A stretch of DNA of 38,182 bases. Source: Anaerolineae bacterium. Its GTDB lineage: Bacteria; Chloroflexota; Anaerolineae; Aggregatilineales; Ch27. A model generated the notes under the pieces. It did not search any database and had not been told where the DNA came from. It worked only from the letters and a program-made list of their open reading frames with translations. Position numbers and translations under genes: made by a program. This document shows, one piece after another, positions 16,476 through 23,917 of the stretch. Every line of letters begins with the position of its first letter. Position 1 is the stretch's first letter. The stretch is taken from positions 1 through 38,182 of the forward strand of contig JABLXG010000031.1 in NCBI GenBank assembly GCA_013178165.1, written 5' to 3'.

Positions 16476-16685
16476 CTACAGCTTGACGACGTCAGCAGCC
16501 TGCAGACCCTTGGGGCCTTCAACAATGCTGAACTCTACCTGCTCGCCTTCCTCCAGGTTGCGGAAGCCGGTACCGACGACTGCCGAGTAGTGGACGAAAA
16601 CATCAGGGCCATTCGGCTGCTGAAGGAAGCCGTAACCCTTGGTGGTGTTGAACCACTTCACGACACCTCTGATGCGTTCCGCCAT
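16476..16685 (-). CDS. Cold-shock domain protein (CspA family)
   Basis: A 69-residue single cold-shock domain. RNP1 (KGYGFL) and RNP2 (VFVHYS) are present in KWFNTTKGYGFL and PDVFVHYSAV. These proteins bind single-stranded RNA or DNA and act as RNA chaperones in translation and cold adaptation. The start at 16685 follows AAGGAG by 9 bases; an upstream in-frame start at 16706 would add seven residues without similarity. It is a single-gene unit with a strong promoter, a roughly 125-base structured leader and a terminator, as in many csp genes. Confidence 0.95.
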   Translation of the reverse strand: MAERIRGVVKWFNTTKGYGFLQQPNGPDVFVHYSAVVGTGFRNLEEGEQVEFSIVEGPKGLQAADVVKL

Positions 16686-16748
16686 TGCAACTTGCTCCTT
16701 AAACATAGATAGCTTGATGGGTTCGGCAGGCTATGAGGGGCGCCGGTA

Positions 16749-16774
16749 CAAAAAACGCCCGGAACACCGGGCGT
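16749..16774 (-). promoter_or_regulatory. Terminator-like hairpin inside the csp 5' leader
   Basis: On the minus strand ACGCCCGG-TGTT-CCGGGCGT forms an 8-bp stem with a 4-base loop, directly followed by a run of T. It lies between the csp promoter and the start codon, 64 bases before the ATG. It therefore looks like an attenuator. It could instead be the end of readthrough from the gene ending at 17063, but a strong promoter lies between them. Confidence 0.6.
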
Positions 16775-16818
16775 CGTCTGCATCACAGCACACTACAAGC
16801 CTGCGTCCTACACCGGAA

Positions 16819-16847
16819 AATGTAAATCCTTTCCGGTTTTTTGTCAA
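16819..16847 (-). promoter_or_regulatory. csp promoter
   Basis: On the minus strand a perfect TTGACA (16842-16847) and TACATT (16819-16824, 4 of 6) are separated by 17 bases. The start would be near 16811. The same DNA read on the plus strand gives a CCGGAAA/TTTCCGG hairpin with six T, but no plus-strand gene leads into it. Confidence 0.72.
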
Positions 16848-17062
16848 TGGATTGGCCGGGGCCACGCGACCATCTGATCTCGAGTGCGGGCAAAGGTCAA
16901 CCACAAGTTAAAAAGTCAGGCAGATGAGAGGGAGAGCGCCTGTACAGCCTGATGCCGCCGCTGTGACCCGGCACATTTCTCTTGGCTCTTGGCTCTACCT
17001 CCGTCGCCAGAACCCCGGACAGGCCCTTGATGCCCTTGCCGCTCGACCCGCGCCCAGGCGCT

Positions 17063-17773
17063 TCAATCCCGGCTGCCCAGCAGCCGCAGCAGGAACAGGA
17101 ACATGTTGACAAAATCGAGGTACAGCGCCAGTGCTCCGATGATGCTCAGCTTCATCGCCAGGCTGCCGTCCTCCTGCAACTGGGGCTGGGCGGCCATCGC
17201 CCGGATCCGCTGGGTGTCATAAGCGGCCAGGCCGGTGAAGAGCAGCACGCCAACGATGCTGATGATCAGATTCAGTCCGGAACTGGCCAGGAACAGGTTG
17301 ACCAGCATGGCAACCAACAGGCCGATCACCCCCATGAACAGGAAGGAGCCAAAGCGGGTCAGGTCGATCTGGGTGGTGAAGCCGACGATGGTCATGGCCC
17401 CGAACATTGCCGCTGTAGCCACAAACGCCGCCGAGATCGACGCACCGGTGTAAACCAGGAAGATCCCGGCCAGCGTGAAGCCATTCAACGCCGCATAGAC
17501 AAAGAACATCAGGCTGGCCACCGCCGGTGAGAGCCGCGGCAGTGCGGCGCTCAGGGCAAAGACCAGGATCAACTCGCTGATCAGGGCGATCCACAGGACG
17601 GGGCTGGCCAGCAGAGCCAGCAGCGCCGGCGTGTTGACCGTCACTACGGCCACGCCAGCCGTCACCAGCAGCCCAAACCCCATCCACAGGTACACCCAGC
17701 GCAGGATGTCCTGCGCCTCCACCCGCACCGTTGACGCAGGCAGGGAGTCTTCTTGCCATTTGTAGTACGACAT
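17063..17773 (-). CDS. Bax inhibitor-1/YccA family membrane protein
   Basis: A 236-residue protein with about seven hydrophobic segments after a 25-residue polar N-terminus. The family's conserved C-terminal parts are visible: GLAAYDTQRIRAM and ALALYLDFVNMFLFLLRLLG. The FVYAALNGFTLAGIF segment in the middle is also typical of BI-1/YbhL/YccA proteins. Members are implicated in calcium leak and membrane stress; the bacterial role is not well settled. The start at 17773 follows GAGGAGG by 6 bases. No nearby gene suggests a partner. The region 16850-17062 downstream holds no recognised feature. Confidence 0.9.
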   Translation of the reverse strand: MSYYKWQEDSLPASTVRVEAQDILRWVYLWMGFGLLVTAGVAVVTVNTPALLALLASPVLWIALISELILVFALSAALPRLSPAVASLMFFVYAALNGFTLAGIFLVYTGASISAAFVATAAMFGAMTIVGFTTQIDLTRFGSFLFMGVIGLLVAMLVNLFLASSGLNLIISIVGVLLFTGLAAYDTQRIRAMAAQPQLQEDGSLAMKLSIIGALALYLDFVNMFLFLLRLLGSRD

Positions 17774-17808
17774 AACCGCCTCCTCAACCGTTACAGCATA
17801 GTCGTCAT

Positions 17809-17837
17809 GCTATGATGGTATACGATCTTGCTGTCAA
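17809..17837 (-). promoter_or_regulatory. Candidate promoter for the BI-1 gene
   Basis: On the minus strand a perfect TTGACA (17832-17837) is followed after 17 bases by CATAGC (17809-17814), only 3 of 6 matches. The start codon lies 35 bases further. The -35 box is convincing, the -10 box is not. Confidence 0.4.
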
Positions 17838-18073
17838 AAGGTTATCAGGGCAGCATAAGAATCGTATGAGAGTTCAGCAAGAGGTCGGTGGCACAAGAGA
17901 GGGGCCAGATTCGGTGCAATGCCTGTAGCTGTAGCAGCGCGATCGCGGGGGACAGCTGTGCTATGCCCTCCCGGCGGCCTCCAGGTCGCTTTGTTCGCTG
18001 GCGGCGTGATGCCTCACTGACGGGATTCGCCTGCGCCCGCGCCAGGCTATCCATGCCGCTGGCCCGCCCGGCG

Positions 18074-18082
18074 TGGTATACT
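18074..18082 (+). promoter_or_regulatory. Extended -10 promoter for gatA
   Basis: TGG-TATACT is an extended -10 element 41 bases before ATG 18124, without a good -35 box. The rest of the 350-base divergent gap (17774-18123) shows nothing else I recognise. Confidence 0.45.
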
Positions 18083-18123
18083 CCCCACCGATATGCGCTA
18101 TTGATCCGCACGCAAGGCCGATC

Positions 18124-19578
18124 ATGATCGATCTGACGATCTCCACTGCACTGGAGCAACTCGACCGGGGGGAGATCACCGCCCTGGCCCTGACCGAAGC
18201 CTGCCTGGCGCGCATCCGCCAGCTTGACCCGCAGCTGCGGGCTTTCCTCACCGTGACTGAGGAACTGGCGCTGGAACAGGCTGCCGCCGCCGATCGCCGC
18301 CGCGCCGCCGGGGAGCGCGCCCCGCTGCTGGGCATCCCGCTGGCGATCAAGGACATTATTGCCACGCAGGGCGTGCAGACCACTGCTGGCAGCCGCATCC
18401 TGGAAGGCTTCAGGCCGCCCTATACGGCCACCTGTGTTCAGCGCCTGCTGGATGCCGGGGCGATCCTGCTCGGCAAGACCAACACTGACGAATTCGCCAT
18501 GGGGTCTAGCACGGAAAACTCCGGCTATTTCGCCACGCGCAACCCCTGGGACCTGACCCGCGTGCCCGGCGGCAGCAGCGGCGGCAGCGCGGCAGCTGTC
18601 GCCGCGCGGATGGCCCCCGGCGCACTGGGCACAGACACCGGCGGCAGTGTCCGCCAGCCGGCGGCCCTGTGTGGAACGGTCGGCCTGAAGCCCAGTTACG
18701 GGCGCGTCTCCCGCTACGGCCTGATCGCCTATGCATCCTCACTGGATCAGGCCGGGACGTTCACCCGCACTGTGCGCGATGCCGCTCTGTTGCTGGGTGT
18801 GATGGCCGGGCACGATCCGCATGACGCGACGACAATGCCCCTGCCCGTGCCGGATTACGCCGCCGTGCTGGATGGTGCGGATGTGCGCGGGTTGCGTATC
18901 GGCCTGCCACAGGAGTATTTCACCGCGGGCATCCAGCCAGAAGTGGAAGCGGCGGTACGGGCAGCAGTGGAAACGCTGGCCCGCCTGGGCGCGGAAGTGA
19001 TGGAGATCAGCCTGCCGCACACCCGCTATGGTTTGCCGGTCTACTACCTGGTGGCCACCGCCGAGTGCTCGGCTAACCTGGCCCGCTTTGACGGGGTACG
19101 CTACGGCCCGCGCCTGAAAACCGGCGATATGTGGCAGGATTATAAGACCACCCGCGGCACGCTTTTCGGGCCAGAAGTCAAGCGGCGGATCATGCTCGGC
19201 ACGTATGCGCTCTCCGCCGGGTACTACGACGCCTACTACGGCAACGCCCAGAAGGTGCGTACCCTGATCCGGGACGACTTCAACCGCGCCTTTGAACAGG
19301 TCGATGTGATCGTCACACCGACCTCGCCGACGACGGCCTTCCGGCTAGGCGAGAAGGTGGATGATCCGCTGCAGATGTACCTTTCGGATGTATATACCGT
19401 GACGGTCAACCTGGCTGGATTGCCGGGCCTGTCGTTGCCCTGTGGTTTTGATGGCAGCAGGCTGCCCGTAGGCCTGCAGATCATCGGCCCGGCCTTTGAA
19501 GAAGCGCGCCTGCTGCGCGTCGGCCACGCGTACCAGCAGGCCACTGACTGGCATCTCCGCGCCCCAACGCTGGCCTGA
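18124..19578 (+). CDS. gatA: Asp-tRNA(Asn)/Glu-tRNA(Gln) amidotransferase subunit A
   Basis: A 484-residue amidase-signature enzyme of normal GatA length. Catalytic Lys lies in LAIKDII, and the Ser-cisSer-Ser region is in [15 protein letters not shown] and [16 protein letters not shown]. The stretch [24 protein letters not shown] is characteristic of GatA over other amidases, as is [30 protein letters not shown]. In GatCAB it releases ammonia from glutamine to convert misacylated tRNA. ATG 18124 begins [13 protein letters not shown]. gatB and gatC are not adjacent. The next gene follows after 53 bases and is unrelated in pathway. Confidence 0.94.
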   Translation: MIDLTISTALEQLDRGEITALALTEACLARIRQLDPQLRAFLTVTEELALEQAAAADRRRAAGERAPLLGIPLAIKDIIATQGVQTTAGSRILEGFRPPYTATCVQRLLDAGAILLGKTNTDEFAMGSSTENSGYFATRNPWDLTRVPGGSSGGSAAAVAARMAPGALGTDTGGSVRQPAALCGTVGLKPSYGRVSRYGLIAYASSLDQAGTFTRTVRDAALLLGVMAGHDPHDATTMPLPVPDYAAVLDGADVRGLRIGLPQEYFTAGIQPEVEAAVRAAVETLARLGAEVMEISLPHTRYGLPVYYLVATAECSANLARFDGVRYGPRLKTGDMWQDYKTTRGTLFGPEVKRRIMLGTYALSAGYYDAYYGNAQKVRTLIRDDFNRAFEQVDVIVTPTSPTTAFRLGEKVDDPLQMYLSDVYTVTVNLAGLPGLSLPCGFDGSRLPVGLQIIGPAFEEARLLRVGHAYQQATDWHLRAPTLA

Positions 19579-19631
19579 GAACCTGTGGCAACCCGCCAGA
19601 ACCCGGACGCTGGAAAGGATAACCGGTTTAC

Positions 19632-20621
19632 ATGAAAGTGATCATCCCCCTGGCCGGCTTTGGAACCCGGCTGCGCCCCCTGACCTACAGCCGTCCCAAG
19701 CCGCTGGTCAATGTCGCCGGCAAGCCGATCCTGGGCCATCTGCTGGACAAACTCAAGGTGTTGCCGGTGGAGGAGTACATCTTCATCACCGGCTACCTGG
19801 GCGATCAGATTCAGGCTTATGTCTCCCAGAATTACGGCGAGACCCCGGCCCGCTACTTTGAACAAAAGGAACTGAACGGCCAGTCCCCGGCCATCTACCT
19901 GGCCAGAGAGGCGATCAGCGGTCCGGTGATCATCCTGTTCGTAGATACGATCTTCGAGGGCGACATCAGCTTCCTGGCCACCACTGACGCCGATGCCTAC
20001 GCCTTCGTCAAAGAGGTGGACGATCCGCGCCGCTTCGGGGTAGCGGCAGTCAACAGCGAAGGCATTGTCCACCAGTTCATCGAGAAGCCGGACACCTTGG
20101 ACAACCGGCTGGCTGTGATCGGCATGTACTACATCCGCGATTCGGCAGCCATGCTGGACGCCATCCGCACCCAGCTGGAGGAAGGCCGCAAGACCAAAGG
20201 GGAATACTACCTGGCCGACGCCTTCCAGATCATGGTCGATCGCGGCACAAAATTCCGCGTGGCCGAAGTGGAGGAATGGCTGGACGCAGGCACGTCACAG
20301 GCCCTGCTGGAGACCAACCGCCTGCTGCTGGAGCGCGGGCGGGACAACATCGCTGCCATCAACGCCGAGGGCTTCGTGATCATCCCGCCGGTGTACATCC
20401 ACCCCACTGCCAGGATCACCAACAGCGTGATCGGCCCCTACGTCACCCTGGGCAAGAATTGCCGCGTCGAAAACTGCATCATCCGCGACTCGATTGTTGA
20501 CGCGGATACCGTGCTGGAAAACATCCTGATCTCCGGCAGCCTGGTCGGGCAGAACGTGGAGGTCAAAGGCGCGTTCCGCTCGATCAACGTCGGCGATTCG
20601 ACCAGCCTGCGCTACGAGTAG
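19632..20621 (+). CDS. Sugar-phosphate nucleotidyltransferase with left-handed beta-helix tail
   Basis: A 329-residue protein. The N-terminal Rossmann-like NTP-transferase domain (about 1-240) has the signature PLAGFGTRLRPLTYSRPKPLVNVAGKP, with the pyrophosphorylase loop and activating Lys, and FVEKP-like HQFIEKPD. Residues about 255-329 contain imperfect hexapeptide repeats (IHPTARITNSVIGPYVTLGKNC) of a left-handed beta-helix. It joins a sugar-1-phosphate to a nucleotide (glucose-1-phosphate thymidylyl- or uridylyltransferase-like). The exact nucleotide and sugar cannot be assigned. It may feed the polysaccharide locus 10 kb downstream. It ends at a strong inverted repeat. Confidence 0.9.
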   Translation: MKVIIPLAGFGTRLRPLTYSRPKPLVNVAGKPILGHLLDKLKVLPVEEYIFITGYLGDQIQAYVSQNYGETPARYFEQKELNGQSPAIYLAREAISGPVIILFVDTIFEGDISFLATTDADAYAFVKEVDDPRRFGVAAVNSEGIVHQFIEKPDTLDNRLAVIGMYYIRDSAAMLDAIRTQLEEGRKTKGEYYLADAFQIMVDRGTKFRVAEVEEWLDAGTSQALLETNRLLLERGRDNIAAINAEGFVIIPPVYIHPTARITNSVIGPYVTLGKNCRVENCIIRDSIVDADTVLENILISGSLVGQNVEVKGAFRSINVGDSTSLRYE

Positions 20622-20630
20622 CGCAACAAG

Positions 20631-20680
20631 CGAGCAGCCTCACCCCGATCGGCCAGCCGGCTGCGGCGTGAGGCTGCTCG
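20631..20680. terminator. Bidirectional terminator-like inverted repeat
   Basis: CGAGCAGCCTCAC (20631-20643) and GTGAGGCTGCTCG (20668-20680) form a perfect 13-bp stem with a 24-base, GC-rich inner segment. It sits between two convergent genes. It lacks T-runs, so termination is inferred from position. Confidence 0.55.
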
Positions 20681-20692
20681 TCGAGCGCTCGA

Positions 20693-20896
20693 TCAGCTGC
20701 CTGCCGGACGGCGGCGCAGGTACAGGAAGCCCCCCACCGCGATCAGAAACAGCCCGATGACCAGACCCAGTACCTGGTTGGGGCCGAAGCCATTGCTATC
20801 GCCGATGCCAATGGCGTCAGCCAGAATAAAAACCACCGCCACAATCAGACCCACCAGAATCAGAGCGATTCCCACCCAACGCGCGGACATCATCAT
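20693..20896 (-). CDS. Small membrane protein, two transmembrane segments
   Basis: A 67-residue protein with two hydrophobic helices, about residues 6-26 (VGIALILVGLIVAVVFILA) and 42-60 (VLGLVIGLFLIAVGGFLYL), and a basic C-terminus (RRRPAGS). I do not recognise the family. Three consecutive ATG codons (20896, 20893, 20890) follow GGAGG. Spacing favours the second or third, so the first Met residues are uncertain. It faces the nucleotidyltransferase gene across a terminator-like repeat and lies divergent from the hydrogenase operon. Confidence 0.65.
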   Translation of the reverse strand: MMMSARWVGIALILVGLIVAVVFILADAIGIGDSNGFGPNQVLGLVIGLFLIAVGGFLYLRRRPAGS

Positions 20897-21193
20897 TTTC
20901 CTCCACAAATACTCCGGCCAGACCAGCCGCGGACACAACAACACTCTTGCTGCAAAAGTCCCATAGCGGCGGGCAACCATTCCCTGAGGGAGGCCCGCCC
21001 CCAAAGGGGATTATACTTCACCCACCGATTAGCGGGAACGCGGCGAACGACAGGCGCAGGAAGAGGTCGGGAGACCAGGAGGCCAGGAGGCCGGAAAGTA
21101 GCGGTGACGGCGATACACTGCCGGGTGATAACCGCCAGCGGGGCAGGCAAATCCTCCGATCAATCCTAATTAAACGACCATTTGAGAAAAATG

Positions 21194-21248
21194 TCACAAT
21201 CCTGTGTGATGTCCTGTAGTGCCTGGCCGCCGTCTGAACTGTTATAGT
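21194..21248 (+). promoter_or_regulatory. Promoter and upstream dyad of the hydrogenase operon
   Basis: TGT-TATAGT (-10 box 21243-21248) is an extended -10 element. About 45-60 bases upstream of the expected start lies TCACA-N6-TGTGA (21194-21209), a perfect 5-base dyad with the spacing of CRP/FNR-family sites but arms in reverse order to TGTGA-N6-TCACA. Its position suits an activator. The rest of the gap 20897-21193 holds nothing I recognise. Confidence 0.45.
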
Positions 21249-21295
21249 ACAGTGGACCTGCAAGGCAGATTATGAGCCTGTGAAGGAGTAATATC

Positions 21296-21835
21296 TTGGA
21301 AGTCTGGCTGGTGGTTTTGCTGGGCGGGGCATTCCTGTGCGCGCTGCAGGCCATCCGGGCGCAGCAGTTGCTGGCGTCCGCGATCTGGCTGGCCGCAGTC
21401 AGCGCGCTGGTCGCCATCGCCCTGTACCTGATCGGCGCGCCACAGGTGGCCGTCATCGAACTGAGCGTCGGCGCCGGGCTGGTGACGGTACTCTTCGTCT
21501 TCGCCATCAGCATCGCCGGGGAAGACGCTATGACCCTGCCGGCTGCTGTGCCGCGCCCGCTGGCTGTTGCCCTGGTCATTCTTTCCGCCGGGCTGCTCGG
21601 CTGGATGACCCTGCCCGCCCTGGGGATCAAGCCCCCGCTGGCGGAAAGCCCGTTTGCGCAGATGCTCTGGCAGGAGCGCGGCCTGGATGTGCTCGTCCAG
21701 GTAGTACTGATCTTCGCCGGGGTGATCGGTGTACTGGGCCTGCTGGGGGAAGCTCGCGCCGCCCGCACCCAGGCGGTACCCGGGACCCTGCCGGAGAAAG
21801 ACGGCGCCACCCGCAAGCAGGAGGTGCAACCATGA
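21296..21835 (+). CDS. Hydrogenase membrane subunit, MbhD/MbhE-like fusion (DUF4040)
   Basis: A 179-residue membrane protein and the first gene of the hydrogenase operon. Residues about 5-75 match the DUF4040/MbhD type (LYLIGAPQVAVIELSVGAGLVTVLFVFAI), related to part of MnhB/NuoJ. Residues about 115-155 (WQERGLDVLVQVVLIFAGVIGVLGLLGE) resemble MbhE, a separate small subunit in archaeal Mbh. The two seem fused here. Such subunits form part of the ion-translocating arm. The start is a TTG at 21296 with AAGGAG 7 bases upstream. The stop overlaps the next start (ATGA). Confidence 0.83.
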   Translation: MEVWLVVLLGGAFLCALQAIRAQQLLASAIWLAAVSALVAIALYLIGAPQVAVIELSVGAGLVTVLFVFAISIAGEDAMTLPAAVPRPLAVALVILSAGLLGWMTLPALGIKPPLAESPFAQMLWQERGLDVLVQVVLIFAGVIGVLGLLGEARAARTQAVPGTLPEKDGATRKQEVQP

Positions 21836-22143
21836 GCGCATCCGCATTGCACATCCTGCTGCTGGGCACGCTGGCGCTGATCGGAGTCGGGCTGTACGGG
21901 CTGCTGGCCGTGCGCAACCTGATCAAGGTGATCGTCGCCCTGCAGATCATGGTCAAGGGCGCGTTGCTGGCCCTGGTCATGGCTGGCGCTGCCGCCGGAC
22001 AGCCTAACCTGGGCCAGAGTCTGGCGGCGACCGTGATCGTGGCGGATACCGTGGTAGCGGTAGTCGGGCTGGCGCTGGCGGTGCAGGTGCGCCGGTATGT
22101 GGGCACCCTGGATGTCCGGGCGCTCTCCAGCCTGAAGAAGTAG
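21832..22143 (+). CDS. Hydrogenase membrane subunit, NuoK/MnhC/MbhG-like
   Basis: A 103-residue protein with three hydrophobic helices. GLYGLLAVRNLIKVIVALQIMVKGALLAL and LAATVIVADTVVAVVGLALAVQVRR fit NuoK/MnhC-family subunits, which carry buried acidic residues in the ion path (Asp in VIVADTVV). It lies between the MbhD/E-like and NuoL-like genes as in Mbh and Mrp operons. ATG 21832 overlaps the previous stop by four bases. Confidence 0.9.
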   Translation: MSASALHILLLGTLALIGVGLYGLLAVRNLIKVIVALQIMVKGALLALVMAGAAAGQPNLGQSLAATVIVADTVVAVVGLALAVQVRRYVGTLDVRALSSLKK

Positions 22144-22152
22144 AGGGACGCA

Positions 22153-23913
22153 ATGGTTAACGGACTCCTGATTGCGCTCGTCATTGGCCTGCCCTGGCTG
22201 GGCGCGCTGATCGTCTGGCGGACGGGCGATGCACACCCGGAGAGGCAGCACCGCCTGGCGGCGGGCTTCAGCCTGGCGGCGGCGCTGGCGGCGCTGCTCC
22301 TGCTGACCGCACCGGGCAACACCCCCGCCCTCACCCTGGCGCTGGGCGGGTTGTTCGGCGATTCCACGTTCATCCCGGACGGGCTGGGTGTGCTGCTGGC
22401 GGCGATTGCCACGGTAGTCGGCTCCCTGGCGGTGATCTTCTCGATCGACTACATGCATGGCGAAGCAGGGCTTGGCCGCTACTACGCTCTGGTGCTGTTC
22501 TTCATCGGTGCGATGGCCGGGCTGGTGCTGAGCGGCAGCCTGCTGGCGATGTTCTTCTTCTGGGAGATCACCGCCCTGTGCTCCTACGCGCTGATTTCCT
22601 TTAACAACGACGATCCAAAAGCGGTGGCTGGCGGCATCAAAGCCCTGCTGATCACCTCGCTGGGCGGTGTGGGCCTGCTAATCGGGGCGCTCGTGATTTA
22701 CGCCTATACCGGCAGCTACCAGATCGCTGATCTGCTGGCCAGGCCGGAAGCCATCCCGCCAGACGTGCTGAGTCTGATCGCCTTCGGCTTCCTGCTGGCG
22801 GCGGCGGCGAAATCCGCCCAGTTCCCCTTCCACAGCTGGCTACCGGGGGCCATGGAAGCCCCGACGCCGATCAGCGCCCTGATCCACGCCGCAACGATGG
22901 TCAATGCGGGCGTCTACCTGCTGGCCCGTTTCTACCCGGCCTTCGCGGCGGTGCCCGGCTGGACGACAGCCGTAGTCGCCGTCGGGCTGATCTCGGCCCT
23001 GATGGCGGCGGCGATGGCGCTGGTGGCCCAGGACCTCAAACGCGCCCTGGCCTATTCGACCATCAGCCAGCTGGGATACATGGTTTACGCGGTGGGCGTT
23101 GGCGGAGTCTTCGCCAGCCAGTTCCACCTGCTCAGCCATGCGGTCTTTAAAGCCCTGCTCTTCCTGGGCGCGGGCGCAGTCATCCACGCCGTTGGCACCC
23201 GCGATATGCGTCAGATGGGCGGTCTGGGCCGCCGGATGCCATTTGTGCGCAATGCATTTGTGATCGGCGCGCTGGCCCTGGCCGGCATCCCTGTGCTCAA
23301 CGGCTTCTGGAGCAAAGAGCTGGTGCTGGAAGCCGGGCTGCACAGCGGGCCAGGGTGGGCCTTCGCCGGGATGCTGATTGGCGCCGGGCTGACCGCGCTT
23401 TATACCTTCCGCATGGTCTGGTTAGTCTTCTACGGGGAGCCGCGGGCGGCGCTGCACGCCCACGACGCGACGCTGGCCATGCGCTTTTCGCTCGGCGCGC
23501 TGGCCATCGGCGCGCTGGTAACCTGGTTGCTGGCCGGGCCGCTGGGCCATCTCTTTGAGGCCACATTGCCACATCACGCGCTGCACATCCCGGGCACCGG
23601 CGAACTGGTGGCCGAGATCATCGGCGCGCCGGGGACATGGCTGGCGCTGGCGGTTGTGGCAGCAGGACTGGCCCTGTGGTGGTGGCGGGAGCGCTTCCGC
23701 TGGCTGGCGGCGGTGCTGGAACCGCTGCTGGGCCGCGCCGCGGAGCGAGACTTTGGTTTTGAGTGGCTGAACGCCCGGATCGCGGGTGCAACCATCGGGA
23801 GCGCCGAGGCGCTGCGGACGACGCAGACCGGCCTCCTGGGCTGGAATGTGGCCGGTATCGTCGGCGGGCTAATCGTTGTGCTCGCCATCCTGTTGCTGGC
23901 CTGGGGAGCCTGA
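22153..23913 (+). CDS. Hydrogenase antiporter-type membrane subunit (NuoL/MbhH-like)
   Basis: A 586-residue polytopic protein of the proton-pumping antiporter family. Hallmarks are MFFFWEITALCSYALISF with the conserved Glu, AAAKSAQFPFHSWLPGAMEAPTPISALIHAATMVNAGVY with the key Lys and His, and LAYSTISQLGYM. Length matches NuoL without the very long lateral helix tail, although hydrophobic segments continue to the end. It should translocate H+ or Na+ when electrons flow to protons. AGAGGGA precedes ATG 22153. It is the first of two antiporter-like subunits in the operon. Confidence 0.93.
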   Translation: MVNGLLIALVIGLPWLGALIVWRTGDAHPERQHRLAAGFSLAAALAALLLLTAPGNTPALTLALGGLFGDSTFIPDGLGVLLAAIATVVGSLAVIFSIDYMHGEAGLGRYYALVLFFIGAMAGLVLSGSLLAMFFFWEITALCSYALISFNNDDPKAVAGGIKALLITSLGGVGLLIGALVIYAYTGSYQIADLLARPEAIPPDVLSLIAFGFLLAAAAKSAQFPFHSWLPGAMEAPTPISALIHAATMVNAGVYLLARFYPAFAAVPGWTTAVVAVGLISALMAAAMALVAQDLKRALAYSTISQLGYMVYAVGVGGVFASQFHLLSHAVFKALLFLGAGAVIHAVGTRDMRQMGGLGRRMPFVRNAFVIGALALAGIPVLNGFWSKELVLEAGLHSGPGWAFAGMLIGAGLTALYTFRMVWLVFYGEPRAALHAHDATLAMRFSLGALAIGALVTWLLAGPLGHLFEATLPHHALHIPGTGELVAEIIGAPGTWLALAVVAAGLALWWWRERFRWLAAVLEPLLGRAAERDFGFEWLNARIAGATIGSAEALRTTQTGLLGWNVAGIVGGLIVVLAILLLAWGA

Positions 23914-23917
23914 GGAT

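Noticed and set aside
16813-16842. Plus-strand terminator (CCGGAAA/TTTCCGG plus six T)
   Set aside because: No plus-strand gene leads into it. The same bases form the csp promoter on the minus strand, so the hairpin is probably a side effect.
21166-22458. 430-codon minus-strand frame antisense to the first hydrogenase genes
   Set aside because: The plus-strand genes have clear family motifs and coupled starts; the antisense translation is low-complexity.
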